A stretch of DNA of 64,000 nt from Plantactinospora sp040120695 (GTDB taxonomy: Bacteria > Actinomycetota > Actinomycetes > Mycobacteriales > Micromonosporaceae), in NCBI RefSeq assembly GCF_040120695.1, contig NZ_JBEEAC010000026.1, forward strand, positions 21,490 to 85,489, in the 5' to 3' direction. Within the stretch, counting starts at the first letter, position 1. Each line of letters opens with the position of its first letter. Below are positions 32,812 through 40,318 of this stretch, piece after piece. Below the pieces are notes generated by a model, which ran no database searches, was not told where the DNA came from, and saw nothing but the letters and a program-made list of their open reading frames with translations. The translations under genes were made by a program, and so were the position numbers.

Positions 32812-33848
32812 TGGCTGCGCTCTCCGACCAACTCCTGGTGGTCGCGATCCTGTGTTACCTGCTGGCGATGATCTGCCACGCCGTGGAGTACGCCTTCGGC
32901 ACCCGCAGTGTCATCGGCCGGGCGGCGGCCCGGCCGGAGCGCGCGCGGGTGCTGGTCGGGGCCGGTGTCGGCGCGGCCGGCGGAACCGGCCCGGCCGACG
33001 AGCCGGGCCCGGTCGCCGACACGGCGCTTCCCGACACGGCGCTCTCCGGCTCGGACGCGTCGGTGCCGGCCGGCGGATCGGGGCCGTATCGGGCGGTGCT
33101 GGCCGGCCGGACCGCCGTCGCGCTCACCGGGCTCGCCGCGCTGGTCCACCTCGCCGTGCTGGTCACCCGGGGCATCGCCGCCGAGCGCATGCCGTGGGGC
33201 AACATGTACGAGTACCTGCTCTCGGTCACCTTCGTCGGGGTGGTCGGCTGGCTGGTGCTGCTCTACCGGCGCCCGACGCTGCGGCACCTCGGGCTCTTCG
33301 TCGCGCTCGCCATGGTGCTGCTGCTGGCCGTCGCCGGGCTGCTGCTCTACGTGCCGATCGTGCCGCTGGTGCCGGCGCTCGACTCGTACTGGTTCGTGGT
33401 GCACGTGGCGACGATCGCGGTCTCGTCCGGCATCCTGCTGCTGGGTGCCGTGCCGGCGGTGATGTACCTGATCCGGCACGGCCACGACCAGGGCAAGCGG
33501 AGTTTCCCGTACAGCCTGGGGGCCCGGGTGCCGGCCGCCGACACGCTGGAGCGGTTGACCTTCCGGCTGCACGCGTTCGCCTTCCCGATCTTCACCTTCG
33601 CGGTGATGGCCGGCGCGGTCTGGGCCGAGGCGGCCTGGGGACGGTACTGGGGCTGGGACCCGAAGGAGATCTGGGCCTTCATCTCCTGGGTGGTCTACGC
33701 CGGCTACCTGCACGCCCGGGCGACGCCGAGCGTGAAGCGTCCGGTGGCGACCTGGATCGCCGTGCTCGGCTTCCTGACCATGCAGATGAACCTGTACGGC
33801 GTGAACATCTTCTTCGAGGGCCTGCACTCGTACGGAGGCCTCGACTGA
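32811..33848 (+). CDS. ccsB: Cytochrome c biogenesis protein CcsB/ResC (CcsA family)
   Basis: A 345-residue heme-handling membrane protein with about eight helices. WGRYWGWDPKEIWAFISWVV is the tryptophan-rich WWD segment that presents heme, and conserved His residues flank it. An Ala/Gly-rich loop of about 60 residues follows TM1. It forms the System II synthase with ResB. Last gene of the hem/ccs operon; the inverted repeat at 33873-33911 may end the transcript. Confidence 0.95.
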   Translation: MAALSDQLLVVAILCYLLAMICHAVEYAFGTRSVIGRAAARPERARVLVGAGVGAAGGTGPADEPGPVADTALPDTALSGSDASVPAGGSGPYRAVLAGRTAVALTGLAALVHLAVLVTRGIAAERMPWGNMYEYLLSVTFVGVVGWLVLLYRRPTLRHLGLFVALAMVLLLAVAGLLLYVPIVPLVPALDSYWFVVHVATIAVSSGILLLGAVPAVMYLIRHGHDQGKRSFPYSLGARVPAADTLERLTFRLHAFAFPIFTFAVMAGAVWAEAAWGRYWGWDPKEIWAFISWVVYAGYLHARATPSVKRPVATWIAVLGFLTMQMNLYGVNIFFEGLHSYGGLD

Positions 33849-33872
33849 TCCTTCCGTCGTCGCCGCTGGGGC

Positions 33873-33911
33873 ATCTTCAGGCTTGACTTATATAAGCGAG
33901 ACCTGAAAGAT
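33873..33911. promoter_or_regulatory. Long imperfect inverted repeat with AT-rich core
   Basis: The outer arms ATCTTCAGG and CCTGAAAGAT (one bulge) enclose the perfect 10-bp palindrome CTTATATAAG (33887-33896). It lies 24 bp after ccsB and 68 bp before the VOC gene. A TTGACT (33883-33888) inside it could be a -35 box. It may be the operon terminator, an operator for the VOC gene, or both. Confidence 0.45.
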
Positions 33912-33978
33912 AGGGGTAGTACGTGCGGTCGATCGCGCGTACCCACCTGCCACCCGTACCGGGAAGGAGATCCGCGAA

Positions 33979-34407
33979 GTGTCTGCGATCGCGCCCCAGA
34001 AGGTCACCACGTTCCTGATGTTCCAGGACGGCAACGCCGAGAAGGCGATGACCTTCTACACGTCGCTCTTCGACGACGGTGAGGTCCTCGCCGTCGACAG
34101 GTACGGCCCCGGCGAGGACGGCGCCGAGGGGTCCGTCCGGCACGCCACCTTCCGGCTCGGCGGCCAGCAGTACATGTGCATCGACAGCAGCGTCACGCAC
34201 GGGTTCGGCTTCACCCCGGCGGTCTCGCTCTACGTGACCTGCGAGTCGGAGAAGGAGATCGACCACCTCTACGGTGCGCTCGTCGAGGGCGGCCAGGAGC
34301 TGATGCCGCTCGGCTCGTACGGCTTCAGCGCCAAGTTCGGCTGGGTCAACGACCGCTTCGGCGTCTCCTGGCAGCTCACCCTGCCGACCGGGGCGGCCTC
34401 GGCCTAA
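33979..34407 (+). CDS. VOC superfamily protein (PhnB/3-demethylubiquinone methyltransferase-like)
   Basis: A 142-residue two-module VOC fold. VTTFLMFQDGNAEKAMTFYTSLF and the closing FGWVNDRFGVSWQL are typical of the PhnB-like group once misnamed 3-demethylubiquinone-9 3-methyltransferase. Function within the group is unknown; members often accompany ECF/DGPF loci like the one just downstream. The GTG start follows AAGGAGATCCGCGAA. It is convergent with the sigma factor gene, only 22 bp apart. Confidence 0.88.
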   Translation: MSAIAPQKVTTFLMFQDGNAEKAMTFYTSLFDDGEVLAVDRYGPGEDGAEGSVRHATFRLGGQQYMCIDSSVTHGFGFTPAVSLYVTCESEKEIDHLYGALVEGGQELMPLGSYGFSAKFGWVNDRFGVSWQLTLPTGAASA

Positions 34408-34429
34408 CCCGCCCCGCCCCGCCCACCCC

Positions 34430-35728
34430 TCACTCCACCGGACCGGGCGCCGCGTCCGCGTCGGGGGCGGCGGCACGGTGGAGGAAGAGTGCCCGTTCCT
34501 GGGCGTTCCGGGTCAGCTCGGCCGCCCTGGTGAACTCGCGCCGCGCCTCCTCCTGCCGGCCCAGCCGGGCCAGCAGGTCACCCCGGACGGCGGGTAGCTG
34601 CGGATAGGCCGCAAGGACGGGTTCGGCGAGCAGCGTGTCGACGATGGCCAGACCGTCCGCCGGGCCGGTGGCGTTCCCGACCGCGACCGCCCGGTTCAGC
34701 TCGATGATCGGTGACGGCGAGACGTGCACCAGCACCCGGTAGAGCGCGGCGATGCGTACCCAGTCGGTCTCGGCGGCGGTCCGGGCCCGCGCGTGGCAGG
34801 CCGCGATCGCCGCCTGCAGGGTGTACGGGCCGATGCCCAGCGACTCGGCCCGGTCCAGGGCGGCCAGCCCGCGCCGGACCAGGAGCCGGTCCCACCGTCG
34901 GCGGTCCTGGTCGGGCAGGAGCACCGGCTCGCCGTCCGGCCCGGTCCGGGCCGGGATCCGGGACGCCTGCAACTCCAACAGTGCCACCAGGCCGTGCACC
35001 TCGGCCTGCTCCGGCATCAGCCCGGCCAGGATCCGGCCGAGCCGTAGCGCCTCGGCGCAGAGCGCCGGCCGGGTCCAGTCGTTGCCGGCGGTCGCCGAGT
35101 AACCCTCGTTGAAAACGAGGTAGACCACCTCCAGCACCGAGCCGAGCCGGTCCGCCAACTCGGCCCGGGGCGGCAACTCGAACGGTACGCGTTTCGCGGC
35201 GAGGGTACGTTTCGCCCGGGTGATCCGCTGCCCGACCGTCGGCTCCGACACCAGGAACGCCCGGGCGATCTCGTCGGTACGCAGCCCGCCCAGCAGCCGC
35301 AGCGTCAGCGCCACCCGCCCCTCGGTCGGCAGCACCGGATGGCAGGCCGTGAAGATCAACCGCAGCAGGTCGTCGTCGATCCGCTCCGAGTCCAGTGCGG
35401 CGGCCAGCTCGGCCTCGGTCGGGTCCGGTCGGCTCTCCACCTCCCGCCCCAGCTCCTGGAGTTTCCGCTGGTACGTCGTGCGCCGCCGGAGCAGGTCGAC
35501 CGCCCGATGCTTGGCGGTCGACATCAGCCAGCCACCAGGGTTCGCCGGGACCCCCTCCCGGGGCCACTGTTCCAGTGCGACGACCAGCGCGTCCTGGGCG
35601 AGTTCCTCGGCGAGCCCGATGTCCTGGACCAGCCGGGCGAGCCCGGCGACGATCCGGGCGGACTCGATCCGCCAGACCGCCTCGACAGCCTCCCGGCTGG
35701 CCTGCCGCTTTCGCCCTGCCACCCCCAT
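34430..35728 (-). CDS. ECF42-like RNA polymerase sigma factor with TPR-like tail
   Basis: A 432-residue sigma-70-related factor. The N-terminal part has region 2 (LAEELAQDALVVALEQWP, AKHRAVDLLRRR) and region 4 (GGLRTDEIARAFLVSEPTVGQRITRAK). The long helical C-terminal extension (about 190-432, DUF6596-type) is typical of the ECF42 group, which lacks an anti-sigma gene and is encoded beside a DGPF/YCII protein, as here. It probably turns on that gene. ATG 35728 with GGGAG upstream is chosen; a GTG at 35746 is possible. Confidence 0.9.
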   Translation of the reverse strand: MGVAGRKRQASREAVEAVWRIESARIVAGLARLVQDIGLAEELAQDALVVALEQWPREGVPANPGGWLMSTAKHRAVDLLRRRTTYQRKLQELGREVESRPDPTEAELAAALDSERIDDDLLRLIFTACHPVLPTEGRVALTLRLLGGLRTDEIARAFLVSEPTVGQRITRAKRTLAAKRVPFELPPRAELADRLGSVLEVVYLVFNEGYSATAGNDWTRPALCAEALRLGRILAGLMPEQAEVHGLVALLELQASRIPARTGPDGEPVLLPDQDRRRWDRLLVRRGLAALDRAESLGIGPYTLQAAIAACHARARTAAETDWVRIAALYRVLVHVSPSPIIELNRAVAVGNATGPADGLAIVDTLLAEPVLAAYPQLPAVRGDLLARLGRQEEARREFTRAAELTRNAQERALFLHRAAAPDADAAPGPVE

Positions 35729-35781
35729 GACTCCCGATCCAAGCACGCAGATCGGGTTGTCGGGAGCGGGAGTGCGTGGGC

Positions 35782-36153
35782 TCAGGCGGGCGGCGCGAAG
35801 TCCTCGGGGCCGAAGACCCGGAGAACCTCACTCTCGCCCTCCCAGCCCGGCCACATGTCGCGGTGCAGCTTCAGGAACCGGGAGACCCACTCGACGGCCT
35901 CCTCCTTCGAGCGCACCTCGTAGACCGCGTAGCTGATCATCTCCTTGGCCTCGGCGAACGGCCCGTCGGTCACACTGAGTTTGCCGGCGGCGACCTGCAT
36001 CCGGGCGCCCTCCGCGCTCGGCGCCAGTCCGCCCTGGTCGAGCAGGGCGCCGGCCGCGGTCGCCTCCTCACCGAGCTGCATGATCGCCTCCATCAGCTCC
36101 GGTGGCGGCGGGGCAATGGTCCGGGTGGCTCGCAACAGTGTCAGGTATCGCAT
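35782..36153 (-). CDS. DGPF/YCII-domain protein, partner of the ECF sigma factor
   Basis: A 123-residue protein of the YciI-like fold. VTDGPFAEAKEMI carries the DGPF motif that names the family, and MRYLTLLRA starts the ferredoxin-like strand. Genes of this type are the usual neighbours and targets of ECF42 sigma factors. No enzymatic role is established. It lies 53 bp upstream of the sigma gene in the same direction. Confidence 0.92.
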   Translation of the reverse strand: MRYLTLLRATRTIAPPPPELMEAIMQLGEEATAAGALLDQGGLAPSAEGARMQVAAGKLSVTDGPFAEAKEMISYAVYEVRSKEEAVEWVSRFLKLHRDMWPGWEGESEVLRVFGPEDFAPPA

Positions 36154-36231
36154 CTTCCGGTCTCCTTCGGTTCGTTGTCTGGCGGGTACGTCGTATGCCG
36201 TGCTGCCGGTCGCCGGGCCGCCCCGGTCGGG

Positions 36232-36957
36232 TCAGCCGGCCCGGGCGGGCGTGGCCCGGCGGTACAGGTGGACGGCCAGGGCCGAGACCCAGGCCCAGGC
36301 CAGCACGATCGTGCAGGTGAAGGCGAGGTTGGACCAGACGGCTCCGGCTCCGGCGGCCATCGCCAGGAAGCCGGCGAGGAACAGCACGCCGGTCAGCCGG
36401 GAGAAGGCCGCCCAGCCCCGCCGCCCCTCGGTCGAGAACCGCCGGCCGAGCAGCAGGCAGGCCGCGATCAGGCAGCCGAAACCGATGCCGCCGGCCACGA
36501 GGTGCAGGGTGCCGTGCCACGTTACCGCCGTGCCGGTCTCCGGGGTGCCGATCGGGAAACCCAGGGCCGGGTCCGCCCGGAACGCGCCGGCCGCGACCAG
36601 GCTGATCCCGTACGCCCCGATCAGGCGGGCCGCCCAGCCGGCTCCGGTGCCCCGGGTGAGGCTTCGGCGCAGTCCGACCGCGAGTGCGCAGGTCATCAGC
36701 CCGGTCAGCACCAGGTTGGTGATCTGGATCCAGCCGAGCCCGCCGTTGGCCAGCAGGCTCCAGGCGTGCCGGGTCGGGTCGAATCCGTCCCGGGTGAAGG
36801 CCTGGGCCAGTGACACCAGGACGTAGCTCGGCCCGGCGAGCACGCCGTACGCCAACAGGGCCCTCGTGACACCGGTCGCCGGGTCGCACGGCTGCCCGGC
36901 CGACGGGGCGGCCGGCCCGGATCCGGTGTCCTGGGTCGTCGTGCCGTACTGGTTCAT
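36232..36957 (-). CDS. DUF998-like integral membrane protein
   Basis: A 241-residue membrane protein with about six helices, for example ALLAYGVLAGPSYVLVSLAQ, ITNLVLTGLMTCALAVGL and GVLFLAGFLAMAAGAG. The sequence FDPTRHAWSLLANGGLGWIQ between TM1 and TM2 is characteristic of DUF998 proteins. Start at 36957 with GAGGAGGACGACG. It probably heads the operon with the DGPF and sigma genes (78 bp gap) and may be part of the same response. Function unknown. Confidence 0.85.
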   Translation of the reverse strand: MNQYGTTTQDTGSGPAAPSAGQPCDPATGVTRALLAYGVLAGPSYVLVSLAQAFTRDGFDPTRHAWSLLANGGLGWIQITNLVLTGLMTCALAVGLRRSLTRGTGAGWAARLIGAYGISLVAAGAFRADPALGFPIGTPETGTAVTWHGTLHLVAGGIGFGCLIAACLLLGRRFSTEGRRGWAAFSRLTGVLFLAGFLAMAAGAGAVWSNLAFTCTIVLAWAWVSALAVHLYRRATPARAG

Positions 36958-37225
36958 CGTCGTCCTCCTCGGTTCCACTGGGCCGGTGCGTCGCCCGGAC
37001 CGGCCGCTACCTCTGCCTCGAACGGGCGACGACGGATCCGACAGCTCTGCCTGACTTTTTCCGAGGAATTTCGGGTGACCTCTCCGAGAAGCTCGCCCGA
37101 CCCCGACCCGACCCGACCCGAGCGGCGCGGCGCGGCTCGGACCAGGGCCACCGGCGGCACCGACGAGTGGTGGCCGGATCTGCCCGAAACGTGCCGTCGG
37201 GGCGGCCGGTCGTAGGCTCGGGGCC
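36958..37225. promoter_or_regulatory. Divergent gap with CCCGA repeats and a possible leaderless promoter
   Basis: About 268 bp between the DUF998-like gene and lysE. It contains a run of CGACC/CGAGC units at about 37099-37125 and, just before lysE, TAGGCT at 37213-37218 followed by 7 bases and ATG 37226, which fits a leaderless promoter. No gene is visible. Confidence 0.45.
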
Positions 37226-37855
37226 ATGTCCTGGACGACCTATGGCACCTTCCTGCTCTTCGCGGTGGTGCTGATCGTGGTCCCCGGCCCGGACTTCGCG
37301 GTGGTCACCCGGAACACGCTCGCCGCCGGTCGCGGGCGGGGCTGGTGGAGCGCAGTCGGCGTCGCCTGCTCCAACGCCGTACAGGGCAGTGCGGCCGCGG
37401 CCGGGCTGGGGGCGGTGATCGTAGGCTCCCAGCCGCTGTTCCAGACGATCAAGTGGGTGGGCGTCGGCTACCTCGCCTTCCTCGGGCTCCAGGCGCTGCG
37501 CTCGGCCTGGCGCGGCCGGTACGCCCCGATCGGCGGGAACCAGCCCGCCCCGCCCGGGCAGGCCCTCGCCGGCTGGCGACAGGGCTTCCTGTCCAACATC
37601 ACCAACCCCAAGGTGCTGGCCTTCTATCTCGCGGTACTTCCGCAGTTCGTCGGGGAGCGCGCCCCGCTGGGCGTACTGCTGCTCTTCGCGCTGAGTCACG
37701 CGGTGCTCTCGCTGCTCTACCTGCTGACCCTGGTCGGGCTGCTGCACCGGGCACGCCGGGTGCTGTCCCGACGCCGGGTGCGCCGGGCGATGGACGCCGG
37801 CACCGGGGTCGCGATGCTCGGCTTCAGCGTCCGGCTCGCCACCGAGCGGGCCTGA
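37226..37855 (+). CDS. LysE/RhtB-family amino acid exporter
   Basis: A 209-residue transporter with five to six helices. VPGPDFAVVTRNTLAAGRGRG is the family signature near the N-terminus, and GFLSNITNPKVLAFYLAVLPQFV the conserved central segment. Such proteins export lysine, arginine, homoserine or threonine; the substrate cannot be told here. The ATG lacks a ribosome site and is probably read from a leaderless transcript. Confidence 0.93.
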   Translation: MSWTTYGTFLLFAVVLIVVPGPDFAVVTRNTLAAGRGRGWWSAVGVACSNAVQGSAAAAGLGAVIVGSQPLFQTIKWVGVGYLAFLGLQALRSAWRGRYAPIGGNQPAPPGQALAGWRQGFLSNITNPKVLAFYLAVLPQFVGERAPLGVLLLFALSHAVLSLLYLLTLVGLLHRARRVLSRRRVRRAMDAGTGVAMLGFSVRLATERA

Positions 37856-37978
37856 CTCCCGTCGGCCCTGTGCCTGACCGGTGGGACGCGACGACCGTCC
37901 GGGGCACCGCCGGGAGTGTCTTCAGGTCGTGCCCGCGCTCGATCAGCCCGCCAGCGGTGCGACGATGCTGCCCGGCGA

Positions 37979-38030
37979 CGTCGCCGGACATCCCGACCAG
38001 TTGGAACCGCAGTCGGGACGTCCGGCGACG
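37979..38030. terminator. Bidirectional hairpin terminator
   Basis: A 19-bp stem with one mismatch (arms 37979-37997 and 38012-38030) and a 14-base loop. It lies between the convergent lysE and DUF1330 genes. The remaining gap DNA shows nothing else. Confidence 0.82.
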
Positions 38031-38072
38031 CCCACCAGAGGCCGTGGCCACCGGCGGGTGGCCGGTCCGCGC

Positions 38073-38444
38073 TCAGCTCGCCTGCCTGGTGGGGGCATGC
38101 TGGTCCGGGAGGAGCTGCCGGACCTTGTGGACCGCGCGATGGCCTTCGGGCACCCCCTCGACCAGTGCGACCATCGAGGTCGCGTGCGCGGTGCGGAGCG
38201 GCAGGATCGCCTGGTAGTCCGGCGACCCGTACCACTCCTGCGCGCTCGCCAGATCGGGGAACTCCAGCAGCACGACGTCGCCGTTCCAGGTTCCCTCATG
38301 CCCGACGAGCTGCCCGCCGTGCACGAGATAGCGACCACCGTACGGCGCCATCGTGGCCTCGATCCGCTCGATGTATTCCACGATCTCCGGGCCGACCTCG
38401 ACGTTCTCCAGGTAACCGATCACGTACCCGCGCGGCGCCGTCAT
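38073..38444 (-). CDS. DUF1330 family protein
   Basis: A 123-residue dimeric alpha/beta-barrel-like protein. GYVIGYLENVEVGPEIVEYIE and the strand-helix pattern WNGDVVLLEFPDLASAQEWYGSPDYQ are typical of DUF1330. Function unknown, possibly a small-molecule enzyme. It overlaps the SnoaL-like gene by 4 bp (ATGA) and is the second gene of that operon. Confidence 0.9.
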   Translation of the reverse strand: MTAPRGYVIGYLENVEVGPEIVEYIERIEATMAPYGGRYLVHGGQLVGHEGTWNGDVVLLEFPDLASAQEWYGSPDYQAILPLRTAHATSMVALVEGVPEGHRAVHKVRQLLPDQHAPTRQAS

Positions 38445-38791
38445 GCCGGCACCCTGTCCAGGAAACCGCGCACGTCCTGGATCCGGCCCGACTCGTCCAG
38501 CACCAGGACGTCGAATCCGATCACCAGCGGCTCGGCTCCCTCCGGACCCAGGCCCCAGCGGAATCGCACCTGGCGATGGTGGGCGTCGGCCTCACCGACC
38601 TGGGTGAACACGAGCCCCGGAAACTGCGCCTGGACGCCGTCGACGACCGCGTCGATCCCCTCGCGGCCAGCGACCTCGGCCATCGGGTCGGTGTAGGTCG
38701 CCCGGGGCGACCAATGTTCGGAGAGCAGCCTCGCCCGCTCGTCACCGGTCGCGTTCCAGGTGGCCAGGTACTGCTGGACGATGCCGTTCAT
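38441..38791 (-). CDS. SnoaL/NTF2-like protein
   Basis: A 116-residue protein with the NTF2-like cone fold: an N-terminal helix (IVQQYLATWNATGDERARLLSEHW), DPMAEVAGREGI, and strands such as VRFRWGLGP and FDVLVLDE ending in GRIQDVRGFLDRV. Members are isomerases, hydrolases or ligand binders of varied role. ATG 38791 gives an 8-base spacer to GGGAG; ATG 38797 would leave only 2. First gene of a two-gene operon divergent from an XRE regulator that probably controls it. Confidence 0.88.
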   Translation of the reverse strand: MNGIVQQYLATWNATGDERARLLSEHWSPRATYTDPMAEVAGREGIDAVVDGVQAQFPGLVFTQVGEADAHHRQVRFRWGLGPEGAEPLVIGFDVLVLDESGRIQDVRGFLDRVPA

Positions 38792-38857
38792 GCTCATTTC
38801 TCCCGTTCGTCTCGATCGGCTGACGTCCAGAATTCTGGCCGGGGCCGCGCATCCAAT

Positions 38858-38878
38858 CCATGACCTCGCAGGTCATGG
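38858..38878. promoter_or_regulatory. Perfect palindromic operator between divergent genes
   Basis: CCATGACCT and AGGTCATGG form a perfect 9-bp inverted repeat around the spacer CGC. It lies between the SnoaL/DUF1330 operon and the XRE regulator and overlaps the expected -35 region of the regulator (its -10-like TAAGCT is at 38898-38903). It is the likely binding site of that regulator. Confidence 0.75.
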
Positions 38879-38910
38879 CCTCCCGCACCCGGCCTCCTAA
38901 GCTCACGGAC

Positions 38911-39690
38911 ATGAGCGTTGCATTCGAGGTCCCGCCGGTCGGCGCGCTGCTGCGGACCTGGCGTGAACGGCGCCGGTTCAGCCAGCAGGAGCTGTCCAAC
39001 CGGTCGAGGGTCTCCACCCGACACCTCAGCCGGGTGGAGACCGGCAGGGCGCGCCCGACACCGGAGATGCTCATGCGCCTCTCCGACAACCTCGACGTGC
39101 CGCTGCGGGATCGCAACCGGCTCCTGCTGGCCGCCGGCTACGCACCGCGCTATCAGGATCGTCAATTGGACGACTCGTCGATCGCGGTGGTGATGGACGG
39201 CCTGCGCCGACTCCTCGACGCCCACCTGCCGTACCCCGCGTTGCTGCTGGACGAGTACTGGGACATCGTCGACGCCAATGCTGCCGTCGATCAGCTGCTG
39301 GCCGGTTGCGCGCCGGAGCTGCTGGAGCCGCCGATCAACGTGGTCCGGGTCTGTCTGCACCCGGATGGGCTGGCCGGTCGGATCGGCAATCGCGCGGAGT
39401 GGGGCGGTCATCTGCTGCAGCAGGTGCGCCACCGTGCCGACCGCACCCATGACCAGCGGCACCGCGAGCTGGCCGCAGAGATCGCCGGGTACCTCGACAA
39501 GCCCGATGCCGTCCCCCTCCGCACGGGACCGGTGATCACCCTTGAGATCGAGGTGGACGGCTTCCCGCTCCGGTTCTTCAGCACCTCCGCCACGCTCAGC
39601 ACCGCCACCGACGTCGCCCTGGAAGGGCTGCATCTGGAGACGTTCCTGCCAGCCGACGAGGAGACCCGACGCCGGTTCGATCAGCGGTAG
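38911..39690 (+). CDS. XRE-family regulator with MmyB-like ligand-binding domain
   Basis: A 259-residue regulator. Residues about 10-70 form the HTH (LLRTWRERRRFSQQELSNRS, STRHLSRVETGRARPTPEML). The rest is a PAS-like MmyB domain (LLDEYWDIVDANAAVDQLL; PLRFFSTSATLSTATDVALEGLHLETFLPAD), which probably binds a fatty acid or other small molecule. Regulators of this class usually repress a divergent enzyme gene through a palindrome, as seen here. The ATG has no ribosome site; TAAGCT ends 7 bases before it, so the message may be leaderless. Confidence 0.92.
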   Translation: MSVAFEVPPVGALLRTWRERRRFSQQELSNRSRVSTRHLSRVETGRARPTPEMLMRLSDNLDVPLRDRNRLLLAAGYAPRYQDRQLDDSSIAVVMDGLRRLLDAHLPYPALLLDEYWDIVDANAAVDQLLAGCAPELLEPPINVVRVCLHPDGLAGRIGNRAEWGGHLLQQVRHRADRTHDQRHRELAAEIAGYLDKPDAVPLRTGPVITLEIEVDGFPLRFFSTSATLSTATDVALEGLHLETFLPADEETRRRFDQR

Positions 39691-39733
39691 ACCGATCCCG
39701 CACCCTTCCGGCCGGCCTCACAGAGTCTTGCTG

Positions 39734-39762
39734 TTGACAAGATCGCTGCTGGATGGGAATCT
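39734..39762 (+). promoter_or_regulatory. Promoter candidate with consensus -35
   Basis: TTGACA (39734-39739) is a perfect -35 hexamer. GAATCT follows at 17-bp spacing as a weak -10. It would start transcription about 40 bp before the small membrane protein gene at 39808. Confidence 0.55.
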
Positions 39763-39807
39763 AGACGATGTAAAGTTCGGTTTCGTCGCGCCGACGGGGA
39801 GAATGTG

Positions 39808-40218
39808 ATGTCGTCCGCCACCCAGAACACCGCCGCCATCCTGCTGATCACCGTTTCGACCATCGCCTTCGGCGGGTTGTCGCTGCTCATGCACCTGGTC
39901 CGCCGGATACCCGGCTATCTGGACAACCCCGTCCGGCGGGCGCTCTGGACCGCCGGGCACGCCCACGCGGGCGTACTCGTGCTGTTCGCGCTCGTCGCGC
40001 TCCTCTACCTGGACCGGGCCGACTACGGCGACGGCATGCTGACGCTCATCCGGGTCCTGCTGGTCGCCGCGCCGATCCTGATGCCGCTCGGCTTCTTCCT
40101 CTCCGTCGTACGCCCCTCGGACACCAGGCCCAACAAGCTGATCTGGCTGGTCGGAGCCGGTGGGCTGAGCCTGACGGTCGGCACCCTGCTGCTCGGCGTC
40201 GGCCTGCTCGGGCGGTGA
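39808..40218 (+). CDS. Small four-helix membrane protein, unknown
   Basis: A 136-residue protein with four predicted helices (AAILLITVSTIAFGGLSLLM, HAGVLVLFALVALLYL, LIRVLLVAAPILMPLGFFL, LIWLVGAGGLSLTVGTLLLG). HAHAG in front of TM2 and SVVRPSDTRPNK after TM3 could be conserved loops. I do not recognise a named family. ATG 39808 has GGAG at 6 bases; a GTG at 39805 is less well spaced. It has its own promoter. Confidence 0.8.
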   Translation: MSSATQNTAAILLITVSTIAFGGLSLLMHLVRRIPGYLDNPVRRALWTAGHAHAGVLVLFALVALLYLDRADYGDGMLTLIRVLLVAAPILMPLGFFLSVVRPSDTRPNKLIWLVGAGGLSLTVGTLLLGVGLLGR

Positions 40219-40318
40219 CCGTCTGGGCGCGGCCACCAGGGCCGTCGACGGGGAGCCCGGTCACCGCGAGGGGACCCGGCCGTGCCGCCCTGACCGGCGG
40301 TGCGACAGACTAGCGGCC

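Noticed and set aside
40213..40266. Inverted repeat CGGTGACCG/CGGTCACCG as terminator
   Set aside because: The arms are 36 bases apart and begin inside the stop region; too weak to call.
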